Assembly (NCBI GenBank): GCA_937925515.1
Contig: CALALP010000074.1
Coordinates: forward strand, 1-40,272
DNA: 40,272 bases
Reading direction: 5' to 3'
Source of the DNA: an uncultured Lachnoanaerobaculum sp.
Lineage (GTDB): Bacteria; Bacillota; Clostridia; Lachnospirales; Lachnospiraceae
In this document: positions 8,014 to 15,908 of the stretch, in pieces
Position numbering within the stretch: position 1 is the first letter of the stretch
Layout: every line of letters begins with the position of its first letter
The notes under the pieces: generated by a model
Told to the model about the DNA's origin: nothing
Seen by the model: only the letters and a program-made list of their open reading frames with translations
The model's database searches: none
Made by a program: the position numbers and the translations under genes

Positions 8014-8057
8014 ATTAAATGAGCCTTGCCCTCTACAAAGAACAAGACTCATTTAAT
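8014..8057. repeat. Stem-loop downstream of ackA
   Basis: ATTAAATGAG (8014-8023) and CTCATTTAAT (8048-8057) pair perfectly and the stem extends to 15 pairs with one G-U, closing a 14-base loop. It begins 32 bp after the ackA stop. On the minus strand no U-tract follows, so it may stabilise or process the ackA transcript rather than terminate it. It overlaps the upstream open frame of the MazE-like remnant. Confidence 0.7.
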
Positions 8058-8088
8058 CATCTATTTTACAACTTATTTTAATACAAAT

Positions 8089-9285
8089 CTACACTGTAAG
8101 TCTTTTGGTTTCTCTTGCAATAGCAAGTTCCTCATTTGTCGGCATAAGTACAACCTTTACAGTTGAATCAGCTGTTGAGCAAAGTGTAGCCTTACCTCTT
8201 ACATCATTTGCCACATCATCAATCTTAACACCCATAAATGAAAATGCCTCACTTACTATCTTACGAGTAAACTTATCATTTTCGCCTACACCTCCGGTAA
8301 ATGCCAGAGCGTCAAGACCACCCATAGCTGCCATATAAGCACCGACATACTTGATAATTCTATATCTAAATGCCTCAAGTGCAAGGGTTGCAAGCTTGTT
8401 TCCGTCTTCTGCTGCAAGTTCAATATCTCTAAAGTCTGATGAAAGATTGTCAGTCATTCCAAGTACACCTGATTTTTTATTTAAAATGTTAAGTGCCTCA
8501 TCAACACTTACATTTTCCTTATCACATATAAACTGTACTATTGAGGCATCTACATCGCCTGATCTAGTACCCATAATAAGACCCTCTAATGGAGTAAGTC
8601 CCATAGAAGTATCTACACATTTTCCACCTACTGAGGCTGAAATTGATGCACCGTTTCCAAGATGACATACTACAACCTTTGCAGTGTCAGGGTTAAGATT
8701 TAAAAATTTAATAGTTTCGCCTGAAACAAATTTATGGCTTGTGCCATGGAAACCATAACGTCTTATTCCATATTTTTCAAAATATCTATGAGGAATTGCA
8801 TATCTATATGCTTTCTCAGGCATAGATGCTCCAAATGAAGTGTCAAATACTGCTACATTAGGTGTGTTTGGCATAACCTTTTCAACAGCCTCAATACCCA
8901 TTAAATTTGCAGGATTATGTAAAGGTGAAAGGTCGAAATTATCTTTTATAGCCTGTTTAACTTTCTCATCAATAACTACTGAATCTCCGAAAGTAGTTCC
9001 ACCATGAACAACTCTATGACCTACTGCAAAAATCTCTTTAACATCTGAAATTACTCCATGTTCCTTATCTGTAAGTGCCTCTAAAACTAGCTGTATAGCA
9101 ACTTCATGATTTGGCATAGGCTTTTCAAATATAAACTTATCCTTATTAGGAACTTGATGAACAAGTTTAGAACCCTCAATATAAATTCTTTCACATAATC
9201 CCTTTGCTAAGACTTCCTCAGTGTCCATAGCTATAAGTTGATACTTAAGTGATGAACTACCACAATTAATTACCAAAATTTTCAT
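8089..9285 (-). CDS. ackA: Acetate kinase
   Basis: Acetate kinase interconverts acetyl phosphate plus ADP with acetate plus ATP, the ATP-yielding last step of acetate fermentation. The N-terminal MKILVINCGSSSLKYQL is the phosphate-binding signature, GHRVVHGG and the second signature FDTSFGASMP are present, and the C-terminal GGVGEN motif is intact. The 398-aa length is typical. I place the start at 9285 because GGAGGGATTT lies just upstream; a start six codons earlier lacks one. It lies 27 bp after pta and is almost certainly co-transcribed with it. Confidence 0.98.
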   Translation of the reverse strand: MKILVINCGSSSLKYQLIAMDTEEVLAKGLCERIYIEGSKLVHQVPNKDKFIFEKPMPNHEVAIQLVLEALTDKEHGVISDVKEIFAVGHRVVHGGTTFGDSVVIDEKVKQAIKDNFDLSPLHNPANLMGIEAVEKVMPNTPNVAVFDTSFGASMPEKAYRYAIPHRYFEKYGIRRYGFHGTSHKFVSGETIKFLNLNPDTAKVVVCHLGNGASISASVGGKCVDTSMGLTPLEGLIMGTRSGDVDASIVQFICDKENVSVDEALNILNKKSGVLGMTDNLSSDFRDIELAAEDGNKLATLALEAFRYRIIKYVGAYMAAMGGLDALAFTGGVGENDKFTRKIVSEAFSFMGVKIDDVANDVRGKATLCSTADSTVKVVLMPTNEELAIARETKRLTV

Positions 9286-9312
9286 TTTAAATCCCTCCTG
9301 CATAATTGATTG

Positions 9313-10311
9313 TTATTTATTTGATTGACATTGTGCAACAGTTATTGCTACTACACCTACGATGTCCTGCCAACTGCAACCTCTCGATAAGTCATTTACA
9401 GGGCAAGCAACACCTTGGCAAAGAGGTCCATAAGCCTCTGCCTTTGCAAGTCTTTGAACTAATTTATATCCAATGTTTCCTGCATCAAGATCAGGGAAAA
9501 CTAATACATTTGCCTGCCCTGCAACACTAGAACCCGGAGCTTTGCTCTTTCCTATTTCAGGAACTATTGCAGCATCAAGTTGTAATTCTCCGTCAAGTAA
9601 AAGATTTGGTGCTTGTTCTTTTGCAAGTTTTGTAGCCTCAACTACCTTTGTTACATCAGGGTGTTTTGCACTTCCCTTTGTAGAATGACTTAGCATTGCA
9701 ACCTTTGCCTCTGCCCCTACCAATGATTCAAAACTTTCTGCTGAGGAAATTGCTATTGCCGCAAGTTTTTCAGGGTCAGGATTTTGCTCAAGTCCTGAAT
9801 CTGCAAATATAAATGTACCATTTTCTCCAAATTCACAATTTGGAACTTCCATTAGGAAAAATGCTGAAACAAGTTTAGTTCCCGGTTTAGTCTTTATAAT
9901 CTGTAATGCCGGTCTTAAGGTATCAGCTGTTGAATGACATGCACCACTTACCATTCCGTCTGCATCTCCTGCTTTAATCATAAGGCAACCATAGTAAGCA
10001 TACTCTGAAAGTAATATTTTTCTTGCCTCCTCATGTGTAAGCCCCTTTGCTTTTCTAAGCTCTACAAATAAATCTTCATATTTTTGTGTCTTCTCATAGG
10101 TATTCGGGTCTATTATAGTTGCTTTTGAAATATCGCAGCCCTCTGAATTTTTCTTGATTTCTTCAGGAGTTCCAATAATTATAATGTCTGCAATACCCTC
10201 TCTTAATACTACTTCTGCCGCCTGAAAAGTTCTTTTATCCATTGACTCAGGCAAAACAATAGTTTTCTTATTTGCTTTTGCTCTTTCCTTGATTTTATCA
10301 ATAATTCCCAT
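9313..10311 (-). CDS. pta: Phosphate acetyltransferase
   Basis: Pta converts acetyl-CoA and phosphate to acetyl phosphate and CoA, feeding AckA. The 332-aa protein is the short single-domain form, with TIVLPESMDKRTFQAA at the N-terminus and conserved ADGMVSGACHSTADTLRPAL and LSHSTKGSAKHP segments of the active site. The ATG at 10311 follows AAAGGGG at good spacing; a GTG six codons upstream is less likely. A promoter lies about 50 bp upstream and a 12-bp palindrome sits in the leader. Confidence 0.98.
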   Translation of the reverse strand: MGIIDKIKERAKANKKTIVLPESMDKRTFQAAEVVLREGIADIIIIGTPEEIKKNSEGCDISKATIIDPNTYEKTQKYEDLFVELRKAKGLTHEEARKILLSEYAYYGCLMIKAGDADGMVSGACHSTADTLRPALQIIKTKPGTKLVSAFFLMEVPNCEFGENGTFIFADSGLEQNPDPEKLAAIAISSAESFESLVGAEAKVAMLSHSTKGSAKHPDVTKVVEATKLAKEQAPNLLLDGELQLDAAIVPEIGKSKAPGSSVAGQANVLVFPDLDAGNIGYKLVQRLAKAEAYGPLCQGVACPVNDLSRGCSWQDIVGVVAITVAQCQSNK

Positions 10312-10335
10312 ATAAATAACCCCTTTCACACTTTT

Positions 10336-10347
10336 GGCATTAATGCC
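10336..10347. promoter_or_regulatory. Palindrome in the pta leader
   Basis: Perfect 12-bp palindrome GGCATTAATGCC between the -10 box and the pta start. Its position downstream of the promoter would suit a repressor operator, but no binding protein can be named. Confidence 0.35.
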
Positions 10348-10362
10348 TAATACTCAACGTTT

Positions 10363-10392
10363 ATTATAATATATTTTTAACTATTTGTACAA
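10363..10392 (-). promoter_or_regulatory. Promoter of pta-ackA
   Basis: Minus-strand TTGTAC (10387-10392), 18-bp spacer, TATAAT (10363-10368), about 50 bp upstream of the pta start codon. A near-palindrome GTACTTTTAAAGGTAC lies just upstream of the -35. Confidence 0.7.
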
Positions 10393-10430
10393 GGTTAAAT
10401 TTGTACTTTTAAAGGTACATTACAAACTTT

Positions 10431-10505
10431 CTAAAAAAACATTTTTACAGGTTCTTTCCTAAAAAGCTCTATAGCATAATTATTAAGCATATCCATATAC
10501 TTAAA
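10431..10505 (-). repeat. In-frame tandem duplication of a gene tail
   Basis: Immediately after the TAG of the neighbouring membrane-protein gene, the same frame stays open for 24 codons to a second TAG. Its NNYAIELFRKEPV copies the end of that gene (DDYALEIFRKEPI). At DNA level the two blocks are offset by 72 bp, near identical over about 35 bases around GGTTCTTTCCTAAAAA. It is a relic of a tandem duplication or of a lost paralogue, translated only by readthrough. Confidence 0.8.
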
Positions 10506-10985
10506 CTAGTCTTCATCAATAGGTTCTTTCCTAAAAATCTCTAAAGCATAATCATCAGGATTATCTTTATCAATATATAAATTTGCTATTAGATTTTCCA
10601 CTCTATCTTTAACCGGATGTAAAACCCAATCATCACTTTTATCTATTTTCTCTATTCCGTCTTTATTAAAAGAATATTCAATACAAAAATTTGATAGACT
10701 ATTTTCATAACGCACATATAAAGGAATCATTCTAATAACAGAACATCCATAGCAAATACCATTTTCTTTCAAATATGCTAGTTTCTTATTATATGAATAA
10801 TTTTTCACAAAATACAAAATACCTATTGCTATAAACATAATTCCAAAAACTAAAACAAGTAAAAATAACCACAATATCCATATTTCCTTATTTATCATAT
10901 AAATAGTACTAAAAAATATTATAAAAAGACCACATAATATTGCAGGTATTGCACTATGTTTCCAAGTTCTTTCCACTGCTTGCAT
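10506..10985 (-). CDS. Two-TM membrane protein of unknown function
   Basis: I do not recognise this 159-aa protein. Two hydrophobic segments at about 13-32 (IPAILCGLFIIFFSTIYMI) and 38-60 (ILWLFLLVLVFGIMFIAIG) are followed by a soluble C-terminal domain of about 95 residues with the fragments GICYGCSVIRMIPLY and NFCIEYSF. I use the ATG at 10985, one base after the flavoprotein stop, with AGAGG in that gene's last codons as ribosome site; this suggests translational coupling. The final 20 codons are duplicated downstream. Confidence 0.65.
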   Translation of the reverse strand: MQAVERTWKHSAIPAILCGLFIIFFSTIYMINKEIWILWLFLLVLVFGIMFIAIGILYFVKNYSYNKKLAYLKENGICYGCSVIRMIPLYVRYENSLSNFCIEYSFNKDGIEKIDKSDDWVLHPVKDRVENLIANLYIDKDNPDDYALEIFRKEPIDED

Positions 10986-10986
10986 A

Positions 10987-12225
10987 CTACCTCTCTTTCG
11001 CAGCACATTCCCCTGCTAAATGTCCACTTGCCCAAGCCCAACTTAAATTATAACCACCACATATACCGTCTACATCTATTATCTCTCCTGCAAGATACAT
11101 TCCTGATACTTTTTTTAACTGCATATCCTTAAAATTTATCTCGCTTAAATCTATGCCACCTGTGCAGACCTGTGCTTTATCAAAACCCATTGTGCCTGTT
11201 ATCTTAAAGTTCATTTTTGTAATTGCTCTTGCAAGTTTTTCTATAATGCTTTCCACTTCGCAAACTCTCATGTTTCTTATATCAAGTTCAGGTTTTAACT
11301 TAAGCTTTAATAAAATTGCATACCAAAGTTTTTTATTTAATAACCCATTTCCAAATGCTAACAAGTCCTTAAAAAATCTATTTTCATATCTAGCTTTTAA
11401 AAACAATTTTACATCTTCTATATGTGGCAAGAAATTCACTTCAATATTTACATCTTGTTTATTTTTTAGAAATCTTGAAATATATCTACTAAGTTGAAAT
11501 GTAGGTATTCCTGAAAGACCATAATCAGTAAGTTGTAACTCTCCATACTCTTTTTTAATCTCATTTTTAGACAGTTGTAAACTTAATGTTGCCCTAGTTC
11601 TTACTCCGAAACAATTTTTAAAAAACGCCTTCTCCTCACAACAAACTCCACAAAGTGCAGGTAAAAACTCATTATATTTTAAATTAAAGCCCTTTAAGAT
11701 TTTAATTATATTTTCATTTGGTTTACTCACTCCTACTTTTGAACCTGAAGATATAATCACTTTATCAAAAAAAGCAATTTCAGTTTTTTCTTCTACTAAA
11801 TAACTAATTTTAAATGTATTTTTTTCTTTTACTATTTTAGAAATCTCTACTCCTGTAAATAGCTTTACACCAAGCCTTTCACATTCATTTAAGAGTGCCT
11901 CAAGTATTGAACTTGCTTGTTCTGAATTTGGATATACATAGCCCTCCCTTATAAAAGGTTCTATTCCAAGTTGCCTAAAAAAATCTATGATTTCATTACT
12001 ATTAAACTTTTCAATTACTTCAAAGGTATTCAAAGCTTTTTCTAAGTGGAAATGTTTAGGTTTTAAATTTACATTTGTATAATTACATTTACCATTTCCG
12101 GTAGATAATATTTTTTTACCTGCTTTTTTATTTTCTTCCATTAAAGTAACTTTTGCACCTAGTCTTAGAGCCGTAATAGCTGCCATAAGCCCTGATGCTC
12201 CTGCTCCTATAATACAAATTTTCAT
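10987..12225 (-). CDS. BaiN/HI0933-like flavoprotein
   Basis: NAD(P)/FAD-dependent oxidoreductase of 412 aa in the HI0933/YhiN/BaiN family. The N-terminal dinucleotide fold (CIIGAGASGLMAAITALRLG) is followed by the family signature GKKILSTGNGKCNYTN at about 37-52. The C-terminal CTGGIDLSEI and GEIIDVDGICGGYNLSWAW motifs complete the FAD site. BaiN enzymes reduce bile-acid intermediates in some gut clostridia, but most homologues have no proven substrate, so I do not use that symbol. The ATG follows AAAGGATAACATT. Confidence 0.88.
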   Translation of the reverse strand: MKICIIGAGASGLMAAITALRLGAKVTLMEENKKAGKKILSTGNGKCNYTNVNLKPKHFHLEKALNTFEVIEKFNSNEIIDFFRQLGIEPFIREGYVYPNSEQASSILEALLNECERLGVKLFTGVEISKIVKEKNTFKISYLVEEKTEIAFFDKVIISSGSKVGVSKPNENIIKILKGFNLKYNEFLPALCGVCCEEKAFFKNCFGVRTRATLSLQLSKNEIKKEYGELQLTDYGLSGIPTFQLSRYISRFLKNKQDVNIEVNFLPHIEDVKLFLKARYENRFFKDLLAFGNGLLNKKLWYAILLKLKLKPELDIRNMRVCEVESIIEKLARAITKMNFKITGTMGFDKAQVCTGGIDLSEINFKDMQLKKVSGMYLAGEIIDVDGICGGYNLSWAWASGHLAGECAAKER

Positions 12226-12246
12226 AATGTTATCCTTTGTAAATAT

Positions 12247-13893
12247 CTACAGTAAATGAATCTTTTTAAGTATTTTTACTAAGCTCCTACCCATAGGCAT
12301 AGCTCTAAGGTCTTCTTCTCCTACTGACTTAGTTAATAAGATTGAAATTGTATACACAAATATTGCCACCAAAATAGAAATAACAGTAGAATATAATCTC
12401 CTTGTTCTTACTGATACCAAGGCATACACAAAATAAGTACAAACTCCCATTATTAATGAACAAAGTGCAGGCCCTAGATAAGTCTTTAGAATCTCTTGTT
12501 TATAATGTAATTTATACTTTATGGCCGCTGCATTAAAAATACACATACAAAATGCAAATACAATATTTGCAAAAACTAGTCCATAAAGTCCCATTTTAAA
12601 AACATAGAGCATTATATAAAGACTGACGGTGTGTATTATAAGTGAATAAACAGCATTTCTTACGGGAATACTCATGTGATTTGTTCCTTGTAAGATTGCA
12701 TTTGAAACAGTTGATAAAGAATAAAATACAACTGCTACTGAACCAACTTGAAGTAGAGCCACTGCAAGATCATTTTTACCAAAAAGCATGTGCATAATAG
12801 GTTCTGCCAAAACTGCAAGCCCTACTGCTGACGGTATTCCTACAAGCATTGCAAACCTTATTGCAATAGATATTTTTCTTCTTACTTCTTTCCTCTGCCT
12901 TTTAGCAACTGAATTTGCAAGTGTTGGTATAAGTGAAGATGAAAGTGAGTTTGCAATAGCTACCGGAACATTTATAAGTAAGAGATATTTTCCACTATAA
13001 ACTCCATAATTATTTGCTATTGTTTCCGGAATTTCTCCAAAACCGTCCATAACATGCCCAAATATAGCATTATCTATAATACTGTTAATATTATAAACTG
13101 CTGTAGAAAGTATTACAGGAATTACTGTAAAAAATAAAATTCTTGAGATTGTAAAATATCCCTCAACCCTACCTGAGCTGTCATTTTGGATATTTAACTT
13201 TCTTGATTTGGTTTCCAGTATAAATAGAAATATTAAAACAACAAGTGCTGTAACTGCTCCTGCTCCTGTACCTATTGTTCCCCCTGATGCTCCAAAAGCC
13301 CTTATTGTACTTGAATCTCTACCATTAATTATTGCGTATTGGCATAAAAACCATGCAGCAGACACACTTACAAAGGCATTTACAATCTGCTCTAAAATTT
13401 GTGAGATTGCAGTAGGTACCATGGTAGAGCGACCTTGAAAATACCCTCTAAAAACTCCAAGATATGCCATTATCCATATAGTAGGTGCTAATGTAAGCAT
13501 AGCATATTGACTTAATGGCAAGTGAAATAAACTATTAGACAACCATCCTGAATAATAGATTACTGCCATAGTTCCTATAAATCCTACTAAAGTAGCATAT
13601 AAAAGTGCTGCTTTAAGTATTCTATTTGCATTTATATATTCGTCTTTTCCAAGCCTTGCTGAAACCATTTTACTTACTGCAAGTGGTAAACTATATGAAG
13701 AAAGTAAAAGCATAATTGCATATACATTATAGGCAGTGGAATAATATCCCATTCCCTCATCTCCTATAATTCTTATTAAAGGAATCCTGTATAAAAGTCC
13801 GATAACTCGAACTAAAATACCTGCTATTGCAAGTATTGAACCTTGGACTACAAAATTAGAACCTGATTTTGAACTTGATTTTATACTTTTCAT
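12247..13893 (-). CDS. MurJ/SpoVB-like lipid flippase
   Basis: Polytopic membrane protein of about 548 aa of the MOP/MVF exporter superfamily (polysaccharide biosynthesis, SpoVB/YtgP/MurJ-type), with about 14 hydrophobic segments. The opening GSILAIAGILVRVIGLLYRI and IIGDEGMGYYSTAYNVYAIM are typical of the Firmicutes SpoVB/YtgP branch, thought to flip lipid II or related lipid-linked precursors. Housekeeping MurJ or the sporulation protein SpoVB cannot be told apart by sequence here. The start is uncertain: ATGs at 13902 and 13893 both lack a clear ribosome site. It follows ybeY closely (about 6-15 bp). Confidence 0.85.
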   Translation of the reverse strand: MKSIKSSSKSGSNFVVQGSILAIAGILVRVIGLLYRIPLIRIIGDEGMGYYSTAYNVYAIMLLLSSYSLPLAVSKMVSARLGKDEYINANRILKAALLYATLVGFIGTMAVIYYSGWLSNSLFHLPLSQYAMLTLAPTIWIMAYLGVFRGYFQGRSTMVPTAISQILEQIVNAFVSVSAAWFLCQYAIINGRDSSTIRAFGASGGTIGTGAGAVTALVVLIFLFILETKSRKLNIQNDSSGRVEGYFTISRILFFTVIPVILSTAVYNINSIIDNAIFGHVMDGFGEIPETIANNYGVYSGKYLLLINVPVAIANSLSSSLIPTLANSVAKRQRKEVRRKISIAIRFAMLVGIPSAVGLAVLAEPIMHMLFGKNDLAVALLQVGSVAVVFYSLSTVSNAILQGTNHMSIPVRNAVYSLIIHTVSLYIMLYVFKMGLYGLVFANIVFAFCMCIFNAAAIKYKLHYKQEILKTYLGPALCSLIMGVCTYFVYALVSVRTRRLYSTVISILVAIFVYTISILLTKSVGEEDLRAMPMGRSLVKILKKIHLL

Positions 13894-13908
13894 AAAAATC
13901 ATCTATGG

Positions 13909-14403
13909 CTATCTATGATAGCCCCTCTCATCTAAAATTTGCTCTTGTTTTTGTTCCATTATCACTCTCTCTTTTTCTTCTATATGGTCATATCCCATTA
14001 AATGTAACATGCTATGCACTACTAAAAAAGCTAACTCTCTTTCTAAGCTATGTCCATATTCATTTGCCTGCATTTTTATATGCTCTACTGATAGTACAAT
14101 ATCCCCTAAAAGAAGTTCTCCTGTTTCAGGATTAAATGTAAATAATTCCTCGTATTCCTCATCAAAACAAGCAGGAGTTTTAAACTCATTCATTGGAAAT
14201 GATAATACATCAGTAGAACGATCTATTCCTCTAAACTCTTTATTCATCTTGTGAATGTTTTCATCATCTGTAATTATAACTGAAACTTCTGCCTCATAAG
14301 GGCATTTTTCATAATCAAGACTTGCTAAAATAGCATCTTTTATAATTTTCTCATAGTCAATTTCAAGTTTTATATCTGTTTCATATGATATTTCAAATGT
14401 CAT
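13909..14403 (-). CDS. ybeY: Endoribonuclease YbeY
   Basis: YbeY is a zinc-dependent single-strand endoribonuclease involved in 16S rRNA 3' maturation and ribosome quality control. The zinc signature HSMLHLMGYDH is at about 126-136, close to the consensus HGxLHLxGYDH, and NKEFRGIDRSTDVLSFP is conserved. Length 164 aa is normal. Its ATG overlaps the phoH stop as ATGA, so the two are translationally coupled; the phoH-ybeY pair is conserved in Firmicutes. Confidence 0.96.
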   Translation of the reverse strand: MTFEISYETDIKLEIDYEKIIKDAILASLDYEKCPYEAEVSVIITDDENIHKMNKEFRGIDRSTDVLSFPMNEFKTPACFDEEYEELFTFNPETGELLLGDIVLSVEHIKMQANEYGHSLERELAFLVVHSMLHLMGYDHIEEKERVIMEQKQEQILDERGYHR

Positions 14404-15431
14404 AACTCACCTTTTGAAACTCTTTTTTTAAGACTCTTCTTAGCCGCTTGTTTTCTTGTTTCCAAATGCTTTTGATGTTTTTTCTCATATTCATCATAAG
14501 CCTCTACAATTTTTTGAACTAATGGATGCCTTACAACATCTTTATTTGTAAGTTCACAAACACCTATTTCATCAACCTTTGAAAGTACTCTTAATGAAAC
14601 CTCCAGTCCTGATTTAGTATCAGGAGCTAAATCTTTTTGTGTTAAATCTCCTGTTACAATAACTTTTGAGCCAAAACCGATTCTTGTCAGAAACATTTTC
14701 ATCTGTGCAGGTGTGGTATTTTGTGCCTCATCAAGTATGATAAAGGCATTATCGAGAGTCCTTCCTCTCATATATGCAAGAGGTGCAACTTCAATAAGCC
14801 CTTTTTCAGAATTATGTAGATAGCTTTCAGCTCCCATTATCTGATACAGTGCATCATACAATGGTCTAAGATATGGGTCTATCTTACTTTGTAAATCTCC
14901 CGGAAGAAAGCCAAGTTTTTCTCCTGCCTCTATCGCAGGTCTTGTAAGTATAATTCTATTAACTTCTCCATTTTTAAAAGCACTTATTGCCATTGCCATT
15001 GCAAGATAAGTTTTTCCTGTACCTGCAGGTCCAATTCCAAAAACTATCATGTTCTTTTTTATTAAATCAATGTACTGTTTTTGCCCTAAAGTCTTAGGTT
15101 TTATAGGTTTTCCATTTATAGTCCTTGCTATAACTTCCTTATCAATTTCAAGTATCTTATCTTCTCCCTCTGAAAAGGAAAGTGAAATCGCATAGTCAAC
15201 ATTTTGCTCTGTAATTTGATTTCCTCTTTTAGAAAGTTCAATAAGTTTTGAAAAAATTGATTTTGCTTTTATTACATATTCCTCAGGTCCCATAATTTTT
15301 ATAGAACCGTCCCTTTCAATTATAGTAACATGAAGTGTTTTTTCTATTTTTTTAAGATAGGAGTCAAATTCTCCACATACATTTTTCTCATGTTCTATTG
15401 GAATATCTATCATATTTTCAACAATCGCCAA
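14400..15431 (-). CDS. phoH: PhoH-like ATPase
   Basis: PhoH-family P-loop ATPase of 343 aa, commonly paired with ybeY and linked to RNA metabolism. An N-terminal KH-like portion (HVTIIERDGSIKIMGPEEYV) precedes Walker A GPAGTGKT at about 133-140, TRPAIEAGEKLGFLPGDL and Walker B with IILDEAQNTTP. The C-terminus is very basic (KKHQKHLETRKQAAKKSLKK). The start codon is TTG at 15431 with AAAGGAG about 8 bases upstream; no in-frame ATG suits better. Confidence 0.94.
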   Translation of the reverse strand: MAIVENMIDIPIEHEKNVCGEFDSYLKKIEKTLHVTIIERDGSIKIMGPEEYVIKAKSIFSKLIELSKRGNQITEQNVDYAISLSFSEGEDKILEIDKEVIARTINGKPIKPKTLGQKQYIDLIKKNMIVFGIGPAGTGKTYLAMAMAISAFKNGEVNRIILTRPAIEAGEKLGFLPGDLQSKIDPYLRPLYDALYQIMGAESYLHNSEKGLIEVAPLAYMRGRTLDNAFIILDEAQNTTPAQMKMFLTRIGFGSKVIVTGDLTQKDLAPDTKSGLEVSLRVLSKVDEIGVCELTNKDVVRHPLVQKIVEAYDEYEKKHQKHLETRKQAAKKSLKKRVSKGEL

Positions 15432-15462
15432 ATTATATCTCCTTTATATTTATATTAACATT

Positions 15463-15491
15463 ATTTTACTACATTTTTACTAATTAGTGAA
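15463..15491 (-). promoter_or_regulatory. Possible promoter of phoH-ybeY
   Basis: TTCACT (15486-15491), 17-bp spacer, TAAAAT (15463-15468) on the minus strand, about 32 bp upstream of the phoH TTG. The -35 is imperfect. Confidence 0.45.
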
Positions 15492-15533
15492 GTTGTTTGT
15501 AATAATTTATAATACAAAAAGACAATGCTTGCA

Positions 15534-15800
15534 TCAATTAACATGTTTTTTTGTAATCTCTCTTTCAAATGCATCATTTTCCTCATCTATTAATTTAGGA
15601 TTTGCATATTTGGATAACATTCCATAAGCATTTCTTTTTTCTGTTGTTACTACAAAAGGTAGACCTTTTTCAGTTAAACTCTGCTTTGCAAAAATTCTAA
15701 CTGCCTCAGCAAAAGACGTACCCATACTCTTATAGAGTTTTTCTACCTCTTCTTTTAAATCTGCGTCCATACGGACTTGAAAAGTTGCCTCTTTAGCCAT
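15534..15800 (-). CDS. Solitary RelB/DinJ-family antitoxin
   Basis: Ribbon-helix-helix protein of 88 aa. The N-terminus ATFQVRMDADLKEEVEKLYK and MGTSFAEAVRIFAKQSL match the RelB/DinJ DNA-binding fold, and the tail SKYANPKLIDEENDAFE is the variable toxin-binding part. The ATG at 15800 follows a strong AAAGGAGGTG site; an upstream TTG extension is not needed. It has its own promoter. No toxin gene follows: the next 102 bp are the phoH promoter region, and the gene before it is valS. It is therefore an orphan antitoxin, or acts in trans or as a plain repressor. Confidence 0.85.
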   Translation of the reverse strand: MAKEATFQVRMDADLKEEVEKLYKSMGTSFAEAVRIFAKQSLTEKGLPFVVTTEKRNAYGMLSKYANPKLIDEENDAFEREITKKHVN

Positions 15801-15824
15801 ATTTACACCTCCTTTGTAAGACAA

Positions 15825-15852
15825 TAGTAGTACAATATTTTTATTTTGTCAA
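15825..15852 (-). promoter_or_regulatory. Promoter of the DinJ-like antitoxin
   Basis: TTGACA (15847-15852), 16-bp spacer, TACTAT (15825-15830) on the minus strand, directly after the valS terminator and about 25 bp before the antitoxin ATG. Confidence 0.75.
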
Positions 15853-15872
15853 TTCAATATATTATAATACCA

Positions 15873-15901
15873 AAAAGCTGCCGAATACCTCGACAGCTTT
15901 T
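15873..15901 (-). terminator. Intrinsic terminator after valS
   Basis: On the minus strand AAAAGCTG/CAGCTTTT plus CGA/TCG and one G-U pair form a 12-bp stem with a GGTAT loop, followed by TTTGG. It lies 8 bp beyond the valS stop. Confidence 0.85.
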
Positions 15902-15908
15902 CTTTAAA

